A stretch of DNA of 64,000 nt from UBA10438 sp044238605 (GTDB lineage Bacteria > Bacteroidota > Ignavibacteria > Kapaibacteriales > Kapaibacteriaceae). The translations under genes and the position numbers were made by a program. The stretch spans positions 166,613-230,612 of the forward strand of contig JBIICY010000005.1 in the NCBI GenBank assembly GCA_044238605.1, in the 5' to 3' direction. This document shows positions 33,496-41,500 of this stretch, piece after piece (positions within the stretch are counted from its first letter, which is position 1; the number at the start of each line of letters is the position of its first letter). Under the pieces are notes generated by a model that had not been told where the DNA came from, did not search any database, and saw nothing but the letters and a program-made list of their open reading frames with translations.

Positions 33496-35146
33496 ACCCC
33501 ACCCTTATCTCCAGCGCCCCAAAGAAGAAGTCGGTTGGAGAGTTGCCGCCGTTTCGGTTGGTATAGCCGATGTTAAGGTCGGTAAAGATGTTGTTAGCCC
33601 ATTCGGCGCTAAACCACAGGCGGGCGCGTCGTTGATGTGAGACGTTGCCACGAAGGAAGGCGTTTCCAGAGAGCGCATCGCCATCGCCACGGAGGATGTC
33701 GCCCCCTACGTTGCCGATAGGCACTTGGATACCCGAGCCGGGATAGCGTGGATCTTCGCCCATCAGCAAGTTGCCTTCGCTATCCAGAATGTTCTCGCCA
33801 TGGCGTGTGTAATCTAGGTCGAGGCGAATGCTGGTGCGTGGCGTAAGCCAATGACGTAGCTGCAAAGCAAGCCTATCGGAGTTGGGCTGCATGTCGTAGC
33901 CAATGGGTGCGCCCATCGTTGTGTACGATGCGTTGATGCTGCGATGAGAAAACGTAAATGCATCAATGCGTGCATACTCAGCGGAGACCATGCTGCGGCT
34001 GAGTGCCCCTTGCTTACCAAGTGACTGAGACACTCCAAGCTGGTAGGCAAACTTGTTGTTGCTGCCGCCTGCGGACGTATCGGAGAGCGTTGTGTAGGAG
34101 AGGTCGTCCACGATAAGCGATCCGTAGACCATGAGCCCCTTGAGTGGACGCACTGTAATGTCTGCGCCGATCAGCGAGTTGTCGTTGGCATTGCGCTCCT
34201 GCGTGCTCAGGCCGGCACTTACGAAGAATGCCAGTGGGTTTAGGTAGGCCATATCGAGGCCACGTCCCCAGTACACGATCATGTCGTTCAGGCCTACACT
34301 GAGCCAGTCTGTTGGCTCAACAGCGATACGATGCGTAGCGATGTACTTTCCAGGCACTGCCTTATTCGCTGTGTCGAGTCCGTTCGCAGCAGAATGCGTC
34401 ATCGTGAACCGTACGCGCTTGTAGGGCACGTCGATCAGCACGCCATCAAGCAAGGGGGCATTCATGGAGTGTACGAAGTTGTCGATCGGGCTATTCCCAA
34501 ACTGCAATGCTTCGCGTCCGTAACGAATGCGGAGATACTCCGACTGATACTGCACGTATCCGATGTAGCGGTCAAAAAATGCACTGTCTTCGATCGTGAA
34601 CTTCAGCGTCCGTGCAAGTGTGGGGTCTGTCTGTGCGATGCGCGAAGCACTGCCGCGCAGACGCGAACCGTTTGAGAGGTCAAGGAAGAACCCAAGGTTA
34701 TTGCCAAGCGAGCCCATGACGCGTGCTGATGCGCGCGCGAGAAGAAACGATTCTGATGCACCGGAGCTTGATGTGGTTCCTGGACGTGCCATAACACCAA
34801 GATCTGCCTGTACGCGTGCAACACCATCGTTGAACACCAGCCCCCTGTAGCGTCCGTGTGATTGTGCGAACACTTCAGTGGTATCGGGCCTTTGTGCAAC
34901 AAGCGGCCAGTAGTAGTTCAGCGCGTAGGAGCTAAATGCATTCGATGCTGTCGTGTCCACATTGCCAATGTAGGCTGGCCATACGGAAGACGACAATGCA
35001 GATGCCGAACCATCAAGGGTGCGCAGCAAGGCGTTGTCCATCGACACGCGTTCGGCATTGACATCAACATTTTGAGCCAGCAGGATGTAGGGGGCAAGCA
35101 CCACCACAAGCGAGCATATCAGTCGCATAACGATGGATGATGCCAT
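33491..35146 (-). CDS. Wzi-like outer membrane beta-barrel protein
   Basis: A 551-residue barrel. Signal peptide in MRLICSLVVVLAPYILLAQ (an internal ATG at 35128 is also possible). Characteristic blocks are YGREALQFGNSPIDN, GLNDMIVYWGRGLDMAYLNPLAFF and then NDNSLIGADITVRPLKGL, which match the Bacteroidota branch of the capsule-assembly Wzi family. It ends with FGALEIRVGY and an aromatic last residue. E. coli Wzi anchors capsule to the cell surface; here the glycan is unknown. It follows the SPOR-protein gene by 6 bp on the same strand. The stop TAG is contributed by the heptamer array. Confidence 0.8.
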   Translation of the reverse strand: MASSIVMRLICSLVVVLAPYILLAQNVDVNAERVSMDNALLRTLDGSASALSSSVWPAYIGNVDTTASNAFSSYALNYYWPLVAQRPDTTEVFAQSHGRYRGLVFNDGVARVQADLGVMARPGTTSSSGASESFLLARASARVMGSLGNNLGFFLDLSNGSRLRGSASRIAQTDPTLARTLKFTIEDSAFFDRYIGYVQYQSEYLRIRYGREALQFGNSPIDNFVHSMNAPLLDGVLIDVPYKRVRFTMTHSAANGLDTANKAVPGKYIATHRIAVEPTDWLSVGLNDMIVYWGRGLDMAYLNPLAFFVSAGLSTQERNANDNSLIGADITVRPLKGLMVYGSLIVDDLSYTTLSDTSAGGSNNKFAYQLGVSQSLGKQGALSRSMVSAEYARIDAFTFSHRSINASYTTMGAPIGYDMQPNSDRLALQLRHWLTPRTSIRLDLDYTRHGENILDSEGNLLMGEDPRYPGSGIQVPIGNVGGDILRGDGDALSGNAFLRGNVSHQRRARLWFSAEWANNIFTDLNIGYTNRNGGNSPTDFFFGALEIRVGY

Positions 35147-35152
35147 ACGGTA

Positions 35153-35872
35153 TTAGCGCTTCTCGATTGTGGCTTTGCACTTGCAGACGCTGCGCACGTA
35201 TTCAACTTCCTTCTGTGCGTCGGCCTCTGTGGCGTATTCGCCAACACGAACAACAATCTTCTTGCCTGATGCATCAGGTCCAACTTTCGCAGGCATGCGC
35301 TTTTGCTTCATAGAAGCGGCAAACGACTCTGCATCTTTTTTGCTGGAGTAAGTCTTCAGAACGATCGTATACGGCTTAGCATTCACAGGTTTCGGCTGCT
35401 CGGACAGATCTGGCTTTTTGGCAGATACCGGTGTAAGCGTGATCTTCTCGGAAGGGGCTGGCGCACCTACTGTAGAGCGCATTACGTCGTAGACAAGTGG
35501 AAGCAGGTCGCTTTGCGAATACTGATCGCGCATCGTCGCGAAGTACTTGCGTGCTTTATCGCTTTCGTTTTTCGTTGCCGACATAACAACGAGGCGTGCT
35601 AAGGCATCATCTGCCCACTCACTCTTTGGATACGCTTCTACGATGCGCTCAAGCATTGGCGAGGCCTTCTTGGGGTCGTCGATCAAGGCCGCATGAAGGA
35701 ACATTACCGCAGGATCATCGGGTGCATCGATCAACAGATCGGGCAACGCCTTCTTTGCATCGGTTGTCCATCCGGCAGCTACCTGTTGGATATAGTTCTT
35801 TACACCAACGCCTTGGGCAGATGCGCCAATTGAGGCGATGGCAAGGATGACGAAGAGGGTAAGTCGTTGCAT
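35153..35872 (-). CDS. SPOR-domain periplasmic protein with TPR-like repeats
   Basis: A 239-residue protein with signal peptide (SIGASAQ), a helical tetratricopeptide-like middle (PAVMFLHAALIDD, YPKSEWADDALARLV, ARKYFATM) and a C-terminal SPOR domain (about 165-239: YTIVLKTYSSKKDAESFA, KKIVVRVGEYATEADAQKEV). SPOR domains bind denuded glycan strands at division sites. So it is probably a cell-envelope or division factor. Its start lies 58 bp from the divergent murG start, so peptidoglycan synthesis and this protein share a control region. Confidence 0.88.
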   Translation of the reverse strand: MQRLTLFVILAIASIGASAQGVGVKNYIQQVAAGWTTDAKKALPDLLIDAPDDPAVMFLHAALIDDPKKASPMLERIVEAYPKSEWADDALARLVVMSATKNESDKARKYFATMRDQYSQSDLLPLVYDVMRSTVGAPAPSEKITLTPVSAKKPDLSEQPKPVNAKPYTIVLKTYSSKKDAESFAASMKQKRMPAKVGPDASGKKIVVRVGEYATEADAQKEVEYVRSVCKCKATIEKR

Positions 35873-35930
35873 GTCTATAAATTACGCAAGTGCACCTATT
35901 TTGGTGACCAATTCCACGAATGTGATGTTC

Positions 35931-37055
35931 ATGTCAGCCCCTTCTCAGGATCAGGATTTTCGCGTTGTAGTTGCCGCTGGCGGTACTGGTGGACACATCT
36001 TCCCAGCCGTTGCTGTGGTAGAGCAGCTGTCGATGCTTACGAACGGACGCCTCAAGGCGGTGTTCATGGGGAGTATGGACCGCATGGAGACGCGCCTTAT
36101 TCCTTCGATGGGGTACGACTACGTTCCAATGCCCATCGAGGGGTTCAAGGGGCTTTCCCTTCGCACGCTGATGCTGCCATTCAAGATCTGGCAGTCCATC
36201 CGCATCGCAAAGCAGACGCTGCGCAGACACAAGCCCCATGCCGTGATTTGTACGGGTGCCTACATCAGCTATCCTGTGGGAGTTGCAGCATCGCAGTTAG
36301 GAATACCGCTGATCGTTCTGGAATCGAACCTCAATCCTGGCAAAAGCAATGCGCGCCTCGTACCGAAGGCAACGGCTGTTGTTCTGGCCTTTGAAGAGAG
36401 TTTGCAACACTACACGCAGGACGTCAAGAACAAGCTGCATGTGCTCGGTAATCCGGTGCGGACGCAAATAGACCAGGAGATGTCTGCGCACGATGCGCGG
36501 TTGTATTGGGGACTTGACGCGTTTCGTCCAACGGTTCTCGTGTTTGGCGGAAGTCTCGGCGCCCGCGCTATCAACTCTGCTATCGAGTCGGCCCTGCCTG
36601 CAATAGCACAAGCCCCTTGGCAGCTTCTGTGGCAAACGGGTAAGGGGCATGTGGTTCGTGCAGACGTTCCAGAGAATGTGCGCGTTGTGGAGTTCATCGA
36701 CAACATGGGCGCAGCCTATGCCGCGGCAGACCTTGTTGTGTCGCGCAGTGGTGCAACAACCATCGCAGAGCTTGGCATCGTTGGAAAGCCCGCAGTGCTT
36801 ATTCCACTACCGTCTGCATCAACGAATGAGCAGGCGCTCAATGCAAAGGTTGTGCAGGAGCGCAATGCCGGCGTGATTGTAACGAATGATACGGTCGATA
36901 CAGTCCTGCTGGAAACGATCGAGCGCCTGATGAAGGATGAGGAACTGCGAACAACCATGACAACGAATATGAAACAGCTCGGACGTCCGTCTGCGGCGTC
37001 GGATGCAGCCACATTGATTCTCTCGCTTGGTGGTTGGAAAGGGGGCACGCAATGA
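35931..37055 (+). CDS. murG: UDP-GlcNAc:lipid I N-acetylglucosaminyltransferase
   Basis: A 374-residue GT-B enzyme starting at the ATG at 35931 (MSAPSQDQ), supported because sequence upstream is not conserved in type. The signature VVAAGGTGGHIFPAVAV gives the lipid I site at 17-26, and LVVSRSGATTIAEL and IPLPSASTNEQALNA form the UDP-GlcNAc binding region. MurG makes lipid II at the cytoplasmic membrane. It is outside the usual division and cell wall cluster here; the next gene overlaps by ATGA and encodes a small membrane protein. Confidence 0.96.
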   Translation: MSAPSQDQDFRVVVAAGGTGGHIFPAVAVVEQLSMLTNGRLKAVFMGSMDRMETRLIPSMGYDYVPMPIEGFKGLSLRTLMLPFKIWQSIRIAKQTLRRHKPHAVICTGAYISYPVGVAASQLGIPLIVLESNLNPGKSNARLVPKATAVVLAFEESLQHYTQDVKNKLHVLGNPVRTQIDQEMSAHDARLYWGLDAFRPTVLVFGGSLGARAINSAIESALPAIAQAPWQLLWQTGKGHVVRADVPENVRVVEFIDNMGAAYAAADLVVSRSGATTIAELGIVGKPAVLIPLPSASTNEQALNAKVVQERNAGVIVTNDTVDTVLLETIERLMKDEELRTTMTTNMKQLGRPSAASDAATLILSLGGWKGGTQ

Positions 37056-37516
37056 AGACATACCGCATGCAGCTGGATTTCTTCTGGCAGTCTGTAGCGT
37101 TCTATGCAGTTACGCTCATCGTCTATGTCATGGTCAAAGCCTTGTACGATAAAACCATTCAGACGGGGCTTGTGAATGTTGTCCTTACCGACCCCGTTGT
37201 TGTTGTGCTTGGGTTGTTTGTTGTGCTGTCTGTTGCATCGCTGATTATAAACAGTGTTAGCAAGCGGACAATTCAGGTAACGGGCAGTAGCATTACGTTT
37301 CGCAACAGCTTGCGAGAGCGCACCTTTGAGCTTGATGAAATCGAAAAGATCATCATCGGTAAGGATAGGCGCAGACGCGCCGCAGCCTTAACACCTACCA
37401 TACGCATCTACATCAAAGGACGCAGACGTCCGCTACGACTGCTGCCAGCTCTGTACGACAACGAGCAGGATCTTATCCAGTCGGTTCTGGCGCTCCGTCA
37501 CAACGGGCCGGTGTAG
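37052..37516 (+). CDS. Small membrane protein, unknown (PH-like C-terminal part)
   Basis: A 154-residue protein beginning with an ATG that overlaps the murG stop (ATGA). Two hydrophobic helices (about 10-30 and 45-66, VVVVLGLFVVLSVASLIINS) are followed by a short soluble beta domain (RTIQVTGSSITFRNSLRERTFELDEIEKIIIG) that resembles bacterial PH-type modules in outline, with a basic stretch GKDRRRRAAA. I cannot name a family. Coupling to murG suggests an envelope role. It is followed 1 bp later by another unrecognised secreted protein gene. Confidence 0.6.
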   Translation: MKTYRMQLDFFWQSVAFYAVTLIVYVMVKALYDKTIQTGLVNVVLTDPVVVVLGLFVVLSVASLIINSVSKRTIQVTGSSITFRNSLRERTFELDEIEKIIIGKDRRRRAAALTPTIRIYIKGRRRPLRLLPALYDNEQDLIQSVLALRHNGPV

Positions 37517-37517
37517 C

Positions 37518-38096
37518 ATGGCACGCTTGCTCGTATCAGCGCTGTTCTGCATTGTACTACCGATTCTTGGCTCGGCGCAAGACGTACCATCGTCTCTCAA
37601 CGTTATCGAAGGATTTGTTCGAAACATCGCCGACTCGCTGCAGGTGATTGCAGGTCCATCGCCCGACACCCTACGTGTGCACGTCTACGAACATCCAGAT
37701 GCACCATGGTTTGAGTCCATCATTGCACAACGCTCGCAAGAGCTGGGTATCCCATTTCGCGCTGTAAGGGGCAACGAGTCTGCAGTTGGACTCGTCATTG
37801 CTAATGCAGCCACAACACTCGAGACATCGAACCATGCAGACAGCCTTGTGCGCAGTGTTGCACTTGTGGCATCAGTGCGGCATAACGGCGTTGTGCGCCA
37901 GCTGCCAGCGCAGAAGAGGCAGGATGTGATACCCTACGAACAAGGCCTGCGGGCGCAATCAGATCAGCATGCATCAACCAAGGCAGAGCTTCCTGCACGG
38001 CAGCCCTCCTTGTGGGATGATGTGCTCCAGCCTATTGTCTTCATTGGCGCAGCAGTTGTTACCATCGTCCTCCTCTTCACTGTACGGTCTCAATAG
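37518..38096 (+). CDS. Uncharacterised secreted, C-terminally membrane-anchored protein
   Basis: A 192-residue protein with signal peptide (LPILGSAQ), a soluble middle of about 130 residues with no recognised motif (VIAGPSPDTLRVHVYEH) and a C-terminal hydrophobic helix (PIVFIGAAVVTIVLLFTV), giving a periplasmic domain tethered at the end. It starts 1 bp after the previous gene and ends 4 bp before sixA, so it sits in a murG-membrane-anchored-sixA operon. The family is not recognised, and its role is unknown. Confidence 0.55.
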   Translation: MARLLVSALFCIVLPILGSAQDVPSSLNVIEGFVRNIADSLQVIAGPSPDTLRVHVYEHPDAPWFESIIAQRSQELGIPFRAVRGNESAVGLVIANAATTLETSNHADSLVRSVALVASVRHNGVVRQLPAQKRQDVIPYEQGLRAQSDQHASTKAELPARQPSLWDDVLQPIVFIGAAVVTIVLLFTVRSQ

Positions 38097-38100
38097 CCCC

Positions 38101-38580
38101 ATGAAGCGCCTCTTTGTGATCCGTCATGCAAAGTCCGACTGGTCAGACGCAACCCTCACAGACAAGCAGCGTGTACTCAATGCAAGGGGCTTGCGCGAAG
38201 CACCTATCATGGCTGCATCGCTTGCGAAGGACTATCCGGTGATTGATCATATCATCTCGAGTTCCGCAGTTCGCACGCAACAGACGGCTCACTACGTAGC
38301 CAGTGCCTATGGCCTTGCCGATGAAAAGATCGAACTCTGCGACGAGATCTACGAAGCCCCTTACGAACAGCTGCTCAAGGTTGTAAACTCCTGTAGCGAT
38401 GCATACAACAACGTTATCCTCGTTGGACACATGCCCGGTGTTACGTTGCTTGTAAACGCTCTTGCCGATGAAAACCTTACAACATCGCCAACAAGCAGCG
38501 TAGCCGTCATAGACTTCCCCTTCATATCCTCGTGGGAAGAAGTCTCCAACGGCACCGGACGACTGCGAGAGTTTCGGTAG
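38101..38580 (+). CDS. sixA: SixA-type phosphohistidine phosphatase (histidine phosphatase superfamily)
   Basis: A 159-residue member of the RHG superfamily. The catalytic RHAKSDW at 8-14 gives Arg8 and His9, the second half SSSAVRTQQTA and the late LVGHMPGVT contain the other active-site Arg and His. Length and the RHAKS start match SixA, which removes phosphate from histidine of HPt domains such as ArcB or the PTS NPr protein. ATG at 38101 lies 4 bp after the previous stop. No two-component genes are close. Confidence 0.9.
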   Translation: MKRLFVIRHAKSDWSDATLTDKQRVLNARGLREAPIMAASLAKDYPVIDHIISSSAVRTQQTAHYVASAYGLADEKIELCDEIYEAPYEQLLKVVNSCSDAYNNVILVGHMPGVTLLVNALADENLTTSPTSSVAVIDFPFISSWEEVSNGTGRLREFR

Positions 38581-38595
38581 GAAATCGTGGCGTGG

Positions 38596-38623
38596 TCCCT
38601 CGCCGCTAACGCGGCTCGGGATG
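38596..38623. repeat. REP-like imperfect palindrome downstream of sixA
   Basis: The stretch TCCCTCGCCGCTAACGCGGC followed by TCGGGATG contains a 5-bp perfect core stem GCCGC/GCGGC with four-base loop, and longer imperfect pairing CCCTCG/CTCGGG. It resembles dispersed intergenic palindromes of many bacteria and could act as a weak terminator after sixA. No T tract follows. Confidence 0.5.
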
Positions 38624-38652
38624 ACGCACGGATTGTCGCCACAAGAATCATC

Positions 38653-38770
38653 CTAGATCTTCACTATTGTAAATCGCTGAACGTGTCGAGCGAGTGCGTC
38701 GCTTACGAGCAACGTATACTGTCCTGTTGCGAGGGCAACGACTATCGCGTGGGCTGACGCACCCAAACGA
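38653..38770 (-). pseudogene. Remnant of a T9SS C-terminal sorting domain
   Basis: Read on the minus strand, this stretch encodes IVVALATGQYTLLVSDALAR then HVQRFTIVKI and a stop, a textbook last ~35 residues of a type IX sorting domain. No matching body of a secreted protein precedes it: the sequence upstream (38771 onward) is the palindromic GGGCGAGCC element and then a heptamer array. It is most simply the decayed end of a lost gene. The frame happens to stay open through the repeats, so a short expressed peptide cannot be excluded. Confidence 0.6.
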
Positions 38771-38774
38771 AAAA

Positions 38775-38800
38775 GGGCGAGCCACCGGCTCGCCCCTACC
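38775..38800. repeat. GC-rich palindromic element (GGGCGAGCC-ACC-GGCTCGCCC)
   Basis: A perfect 9-bp inverted repeat with a 3-bp loop, followed by CTACC. The same palindrome with loop GCC occurs at 41569-41589, where its right half founds an in-frame 21-bp tandem repeat. It sits exactly where the sorting-domain remnant breaks off. Confidence 0.85.
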
Positions 38801-38841
38801 AAATGATCTTCGTTGTTGATGGCACGATGTATCGCGCCGCT

Positions 38842-38876
38842 GCTCGCTACTCGCTGTTCGCTACTCGCTGCTCGCT
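38842..38876. repeat. Heptanucleotide repeat array downstream of mdh
   Basis: Five units ending in TCGCT (GCTCGCT, ACTCGCT, GTTCGCT, ACTCGCT, GCTCGCT), which on the minus strand read as AGCGAGC/AGCGAGT/AGCGAAC. The stop codon of mdh (minus strand, 38879-38881) is two bases from the array edge. The intergenic stretch of about 300 bp between sixA and mdh thus holds a REP-like palindrome, a sorting-domain remnant, the GC palindrome and this array. Confidence 0.9.
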
Positions 38877-38878
38877 GC

Positions 38879-39859
38879 TTACCAAAGATGCTGCACACCT
38901 GCGCGCTCTTCGAGGAGCTCGTCCAGGGTTGCCTGCATGCGGGCGCGTGAGAAGTCGCTGATCTCGATGCCTTGTACGATGGTGTAGACGCCATTGCTGC
39001 AGGTGACAGGGTAACCGTAGATCACGTCGCCTTCGATGCCGTATGAACCATCAACAGGGATGCCCATCGTTGTCCAGTCGCCTTCTGGTGTGCCAAGCAC
39101 CCAGTCGCGCATGTGTTCGATGGCTGCGTTAGCTGCTGATGCTGCAGACGAGAATCCGCGAGCTTCGATGATGGCTGCGCCACGCTTTGCAACAGTTGGG
39201 ATAAAGTTGTCTTCGAGCCACTGTTGGTCGTTGATGCCAGACCAAACATTGCTGCCGTTGCCTTCAACTTGGTGGATGTCTGGATACTGCGTTACCGAGT
39301 GGTTGCCCCATACCGTCATCTTCTTCAGATTCGATGTGTGCACACCCGTCTTTGCGGCGATCTGCGAAAGAGCGCGGTTGTGGTCAAGACGCATCAGCGC
39401 CGTGATGTTCTTCGGATCGAGATCTGGAGCAGACTTCGCTGTGATAAGGGCGTTGGTGTTGGCAGGGTTGCCAACGATAACAACCTTTACACTACGACTT
39501 GCAACAGCATTGAGGGCCTTGCCCTGAACAGTAAAGATCTGTGCGTTTGCTTCGAGAAGGTCCTTGCGCTCCATACCCTTTGAGCGTGGACGTGCACCAA
39601 CGAGCAGTGCGTAGTCTGCGTCTTTGAAGGCAACCATCGGATCGTCGCTTTGCACGATACCATGAAGAAGCGGGAATGCGCAATCTTCGAGTTCCATGGC
39701 AACACCGCGCAATGCCTGAAGCGCAGGTGTTAGCTCAAGAAGCTGAAGAATAACTGGCTGATCCTTGCCGAGCATTTCACCGCTGGCAATGCGGAACAGC
39801 AAACTATAGCCAATCTGGCCTGCGGCGCCGGTAACGGCAACACGAACTGGAGCTTTCAT
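38879..39859 (-). CDS. mdh: Malate dehydrogenase
   Basis: A 326-residue NAD-dependent malate dehydrogenase of the cytosolic/mitochondrial-like group with N-terminal VTGAAGQIGYSLLFRIASG, ELEDCAFPLL, GARPRSKGMERKDLL and the substrate pair ALMRLDHNRA and VWGNHSVTQYPD. The His in GNHS and the Asp in LDHN are the catalytic dyad. The enzyme interconverts malate and oxaloacetate in the TCA cycle. Monocistronic, 109 bp downstream of rpmA. Stop codon TAA abuts the AGCGA heptamer array. The C terminus (RAGVQHLW) is normal in length. Confidence 0.95.
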   Translation of the reverse strand: MKAPVRVAVTGAAGQIGYSLLFRIASGEMLGKDQPVILQLLELTPALQALRGVAMELEDCAFPLLHGIVQSDDPMVAFKDADYALLVGARPRSKGMERKDLLEANAQIFTVQGKALNAVASRSVKVVIVGNPANTNALITAKSAPDLDPKNITALMRLDHNRALSQIAAKTGVHTSNLKKMTVWGNHSVTQYPDIHQVEGNGSNVWSGINDQQWLEDNFIPTVAKRGAAIIEARGFSSAASAANAAIEHMRDWVLGTPEGDWTTMGIPVDGSYGIEGDVIYGYPVTCSNGVYTIVQGIEISDFSRARMQATLDELLEERAGVQHLW

Positions 39860-39906
39860 AGGAGTGTACTTGTATGAAAAGGGGCTTGTGGGAAAATGAT
39901 GTCGAG

Positions 39907-39935
39907 AATAAAAAACGCCCCACGAGGAGGCGTTT
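39907..39935 (-). terminator. Intrinsic terminator of rplU-rpmA
   Basis: On the minus strand, AAACGCC (39935-39929), a 9-nt loop and GGCGTTT (39919-39913) are followed by a run of T (GTTTTTTATT). It lies 34 bp after the rpmA stop and before mdh, so the ribosomal protein pair is a separate transcription unit. Confidence 0.85.
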
Positions 39936-39968
39936 AGAAATGTTCAATGTTCAAGACATTGCACGAAC

Positions 39969-40229
39969 TCAGTTCGCTTCTGGGTAAACAGAAACCTTGA
40001 GACGTGTCTTGTCCTTGCGCTCAAACTTCACAACGCCGTCTACGAGAGAAAAGATCGTGTAGTCACGACCAAGACCTACGTTCTTGCCAGGGTGAACATT
40101 TGTGCCGTTCTGACGAATGATGATGTTGCCAGCAATAACTTGCTGTCCACCAAACTTCTTAACGCCAAGGCGTTTCGCATTTGAGTCGCGGCCGTTCTTG
40201 GTGGAACCACCGCCCTTTTTGTGTGCCAT
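39969..40229 (-). CDS. rpmA: 50S ribosomal protein L27
   Basis: An 86-residue L27 beginning MAHKKGGGSTKNGRDSNAKR with the conserved KKFGGQQVIAGNIIIRQ and VHPGKNVG blocks. The N terminus is not preceded by a Firmicutes-like cleavable extension. L27 sits near the peptidyl transferase centre. It follows rplU by 12 bp in the usual L21-L27 order, and a terminator lies downstream. Confidence 0.98.
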   Translation of the reverse strand: MAHKKGGGSTKNGRDSNAKRLGVKKFGGQQVIAGNIIIRQNGTNVHPGKNVGLGRDYTIFSLVDGVVKFERKDKTRLKVSVYPEAN

Positions 40230-40241
40230 GTTTCTACTCGC

Positions 40242-40550
40242 TTAGATTTTAATGTCGTTGATCGTGATGCTCGTGTACTGCTGACGGTGTCCGTTGAGCT
40301 TTTGATAGCCCTTACGACGCTTCTTGTGGAACACGAGAACTTTATCGCCCTTGCCGTGCTTGACAACAGTTGCTGACACAGAACCCTTAATGTATGGGGC
40401 TCCTACAGAAACGTTACCGTTGTTGCTTGCAAGAAGGATGTTGGTAAATTCTACTTTGTCGCCTACGTTTTTATCCATGAGCGGAACGATGATCGTCTGC
40501 TTTGGAGAGACTGCGTATTGCTGACCTGAAATTTCTACGACTGCGTACAT
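40242..40550 (-). CDS. rplU: 50S ribosomal protein L21
   Basis: A 102-residue L21 starting at the ATG at 40550 (MYAVVEISGQQYAVSPKQTI). Longer frames to 40799 are not L21-like. The KKRRKGYQKLNGHRQQYTSI segment is the rRNA-binding C-terminal motif. It is the first gene of the L21-L27 operon; the 145-bp gap to the divergent DUF2752 gene should hold its promoter. The ribosome-binding site is weak by E. coli standards, as common in Bacteroidota. Confidence 0.97.
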   Translation of the reverse strand: MYAVVEISGQQYAVSPKQTIIVPLMDKNVGDKVEFTNILLASNNGNVSVGAPYIKGSVSATVVKHGKGDKVLVFHKKRRKGYQKLNGHRQQYTSITINDIKI

Positions 40551-40695
40551 ACGTGTTGCTGACGTTGTATGAAAAAGGGCTCGCAATATACGGGGCAAAT
40601 TGGCATGAATCAAATAGGTTAGAGAGATTTCCACAAGAACTAGCCCCCTCGAGCTGAAACCATCGACGTATTTTACGGTCGAAACGGCATGTTCA

Positions 40696-41016
40696 ATGAT
40701 GTTCAACGGAATTGGTAACACAATGCTGCGCTCTCGGGAAGCTTGGATCTGGATAGCCGGCCTTACGGGGCTTGTGGTGTTGGCACCATCCCTCGACAAC
40801 CACGTAACTATCTGTATTCCCAGTGCGTTAGGGATTGATTTCTGCCCAGGCTGCGGTCTTGGGGCATCGATTTCTCACCTCGTACGTGGCGAATTTGCCG
40901 AATCCTGGGCATCTCACCCCCTTGCTGTGCCCACGCTGGCAATCCTGATCGGAAGAATCATTCATCTGTTTCGACAAGAACGAAACAACACAACCAAGGA
41001 GAATTACAATGGCTAA
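40696..41016 (+). CDS. DUF2752 family membrane protein
   Basis: A protein of up to 106 residues with two transmembrane helices and the family signature FCPGCGLGASISHLVRGE at about 48-65, where the two cysteines flank Pro-Gly. DUF2752 proteins are small inner-membrane proteins of unknown function. The ATG at 40696 is used; ATG at 40723 (MLRSREAW) is an alternative that removes nine residues. The end overlaps the start of the TM2-domain gene by 8 bp, a common DUF2752-TM2 pairing. Confidence 0.85.
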   Translation: MMFNGIGNTMLRSREAWIWIAGLTGLVVLAPSLDNHVTICIPSALGIDFCPGCGLGASISHLVRGEFAESWASHPLAVPTLAILIGRIIHLFRQERNNTTKENYNG

Positions 41017-41368
41017 TGTCCTTCAACTCATCCCGGATGCAGAACCCGACGAAATGATGTACCTGCACATGCTCATGGAGCCAATGAACGATGCCCAAGC
41101 TGGCATGTTCGCGTCGATCTACCGCTCGCGCCGCAAAGAACCTACCATGATCCTGCTTTTAACACTCGTAGGTTTTCTGGGTATTGCCGGTATTAACCGC
41201 TTCGTCTTAGGCCAAACCGGAATGGGTGTTGTATACTTTTTAACTGTTGGTTTCTGCGGAATCGGCATCATTATCGACCTGATTAATCACAAGAAACTCA
41301 CCTCTGAATACAACCAGAAGCAAGCGTTCGAAGTGGCGAACATGATGCGAGGGATGGGGCAGTTGTGA
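41009..41368 (+). CDS. TM2-domain membrane protein
   Basis: A 119-residue protein with the TM2 domain in the second half: LLTLVGFLGIAGINRFVLGQ, then MGVVYFLTVGFCGIGIIIDLINH, two helices joined by the conserved Arg-Phe loop. An AAGGAG ribosome-binding site lies 6 bp before the ATG. The family has no firm function. Cotranscribed and overlapping with the DUF2752 gene. The TGA stop is 5 bp before a heptamer array. Confidence 0.88.
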   Translation: MANVLQLIPDAEPDEMMYLHMLMEPMNDAQAGMFASIYRSRRKEPTMILLLTLVGFLGIAGINRFVLGQTGMGVVYFLTVGFCGIGIIIDLINHKKLTSEYNQKQAFEVANMMRGMGQL

Positions 41369-41373
41369 TAAGC

Positions 41374-41454
41374 AGCGAGCAGAGAACAGCGAGTAGCGAA
41401 GAAGGTACTGGTTACTGGTTACTGGGTACTGATTACTGGTTACTGGGTACTTGG
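41374..41454. repeat. Heptanucleotide repeat array between TM2 and phosphatase genes
   Basis: Four AGCGA-type units (AGCGAGC, AGAGAAC, AGCGAGT, AGCGAAG; 41374-41401) followed by seven TACTGGN units from 41406 to 41454 (mainly TACTGGT). A GGGTACGTGGGGTACGG tail continues to 41468. The TACTGGN family is the reverse complement of the CCAGTAA units near 3.77 kb, linking the two sites. Confidence 0.93.
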
Positions 41455-41475
41455 GTACGTGGGGTACGGTTAGCT

Positions 41476-41500
41476 TTGTCATTCCTGCGAAGGCGGGGGT
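41476..41500. repeat. Dispersed-repeat-like sequence coding the VIPAKAG artefact
   Basis: The sequence GTCATTCCTGCGAAGGCGGG, if translated in the plus frame, gives VIPAKAG. This is the trace of a short dispersed repeat found between genes in many unrelated bacteria. It lies just upstream of the phosphatase start and is noted as another mobile-type repeat at this crowded site. Confidence 0.5.

Noticed and set aside
38653..38994. A 113-residue minus-strand gene covering the sorting-domain remnant
   Set aside because: Its N-terminal part runs through mdh in another frame and through repeats; only the last ~35 residues look like protein.
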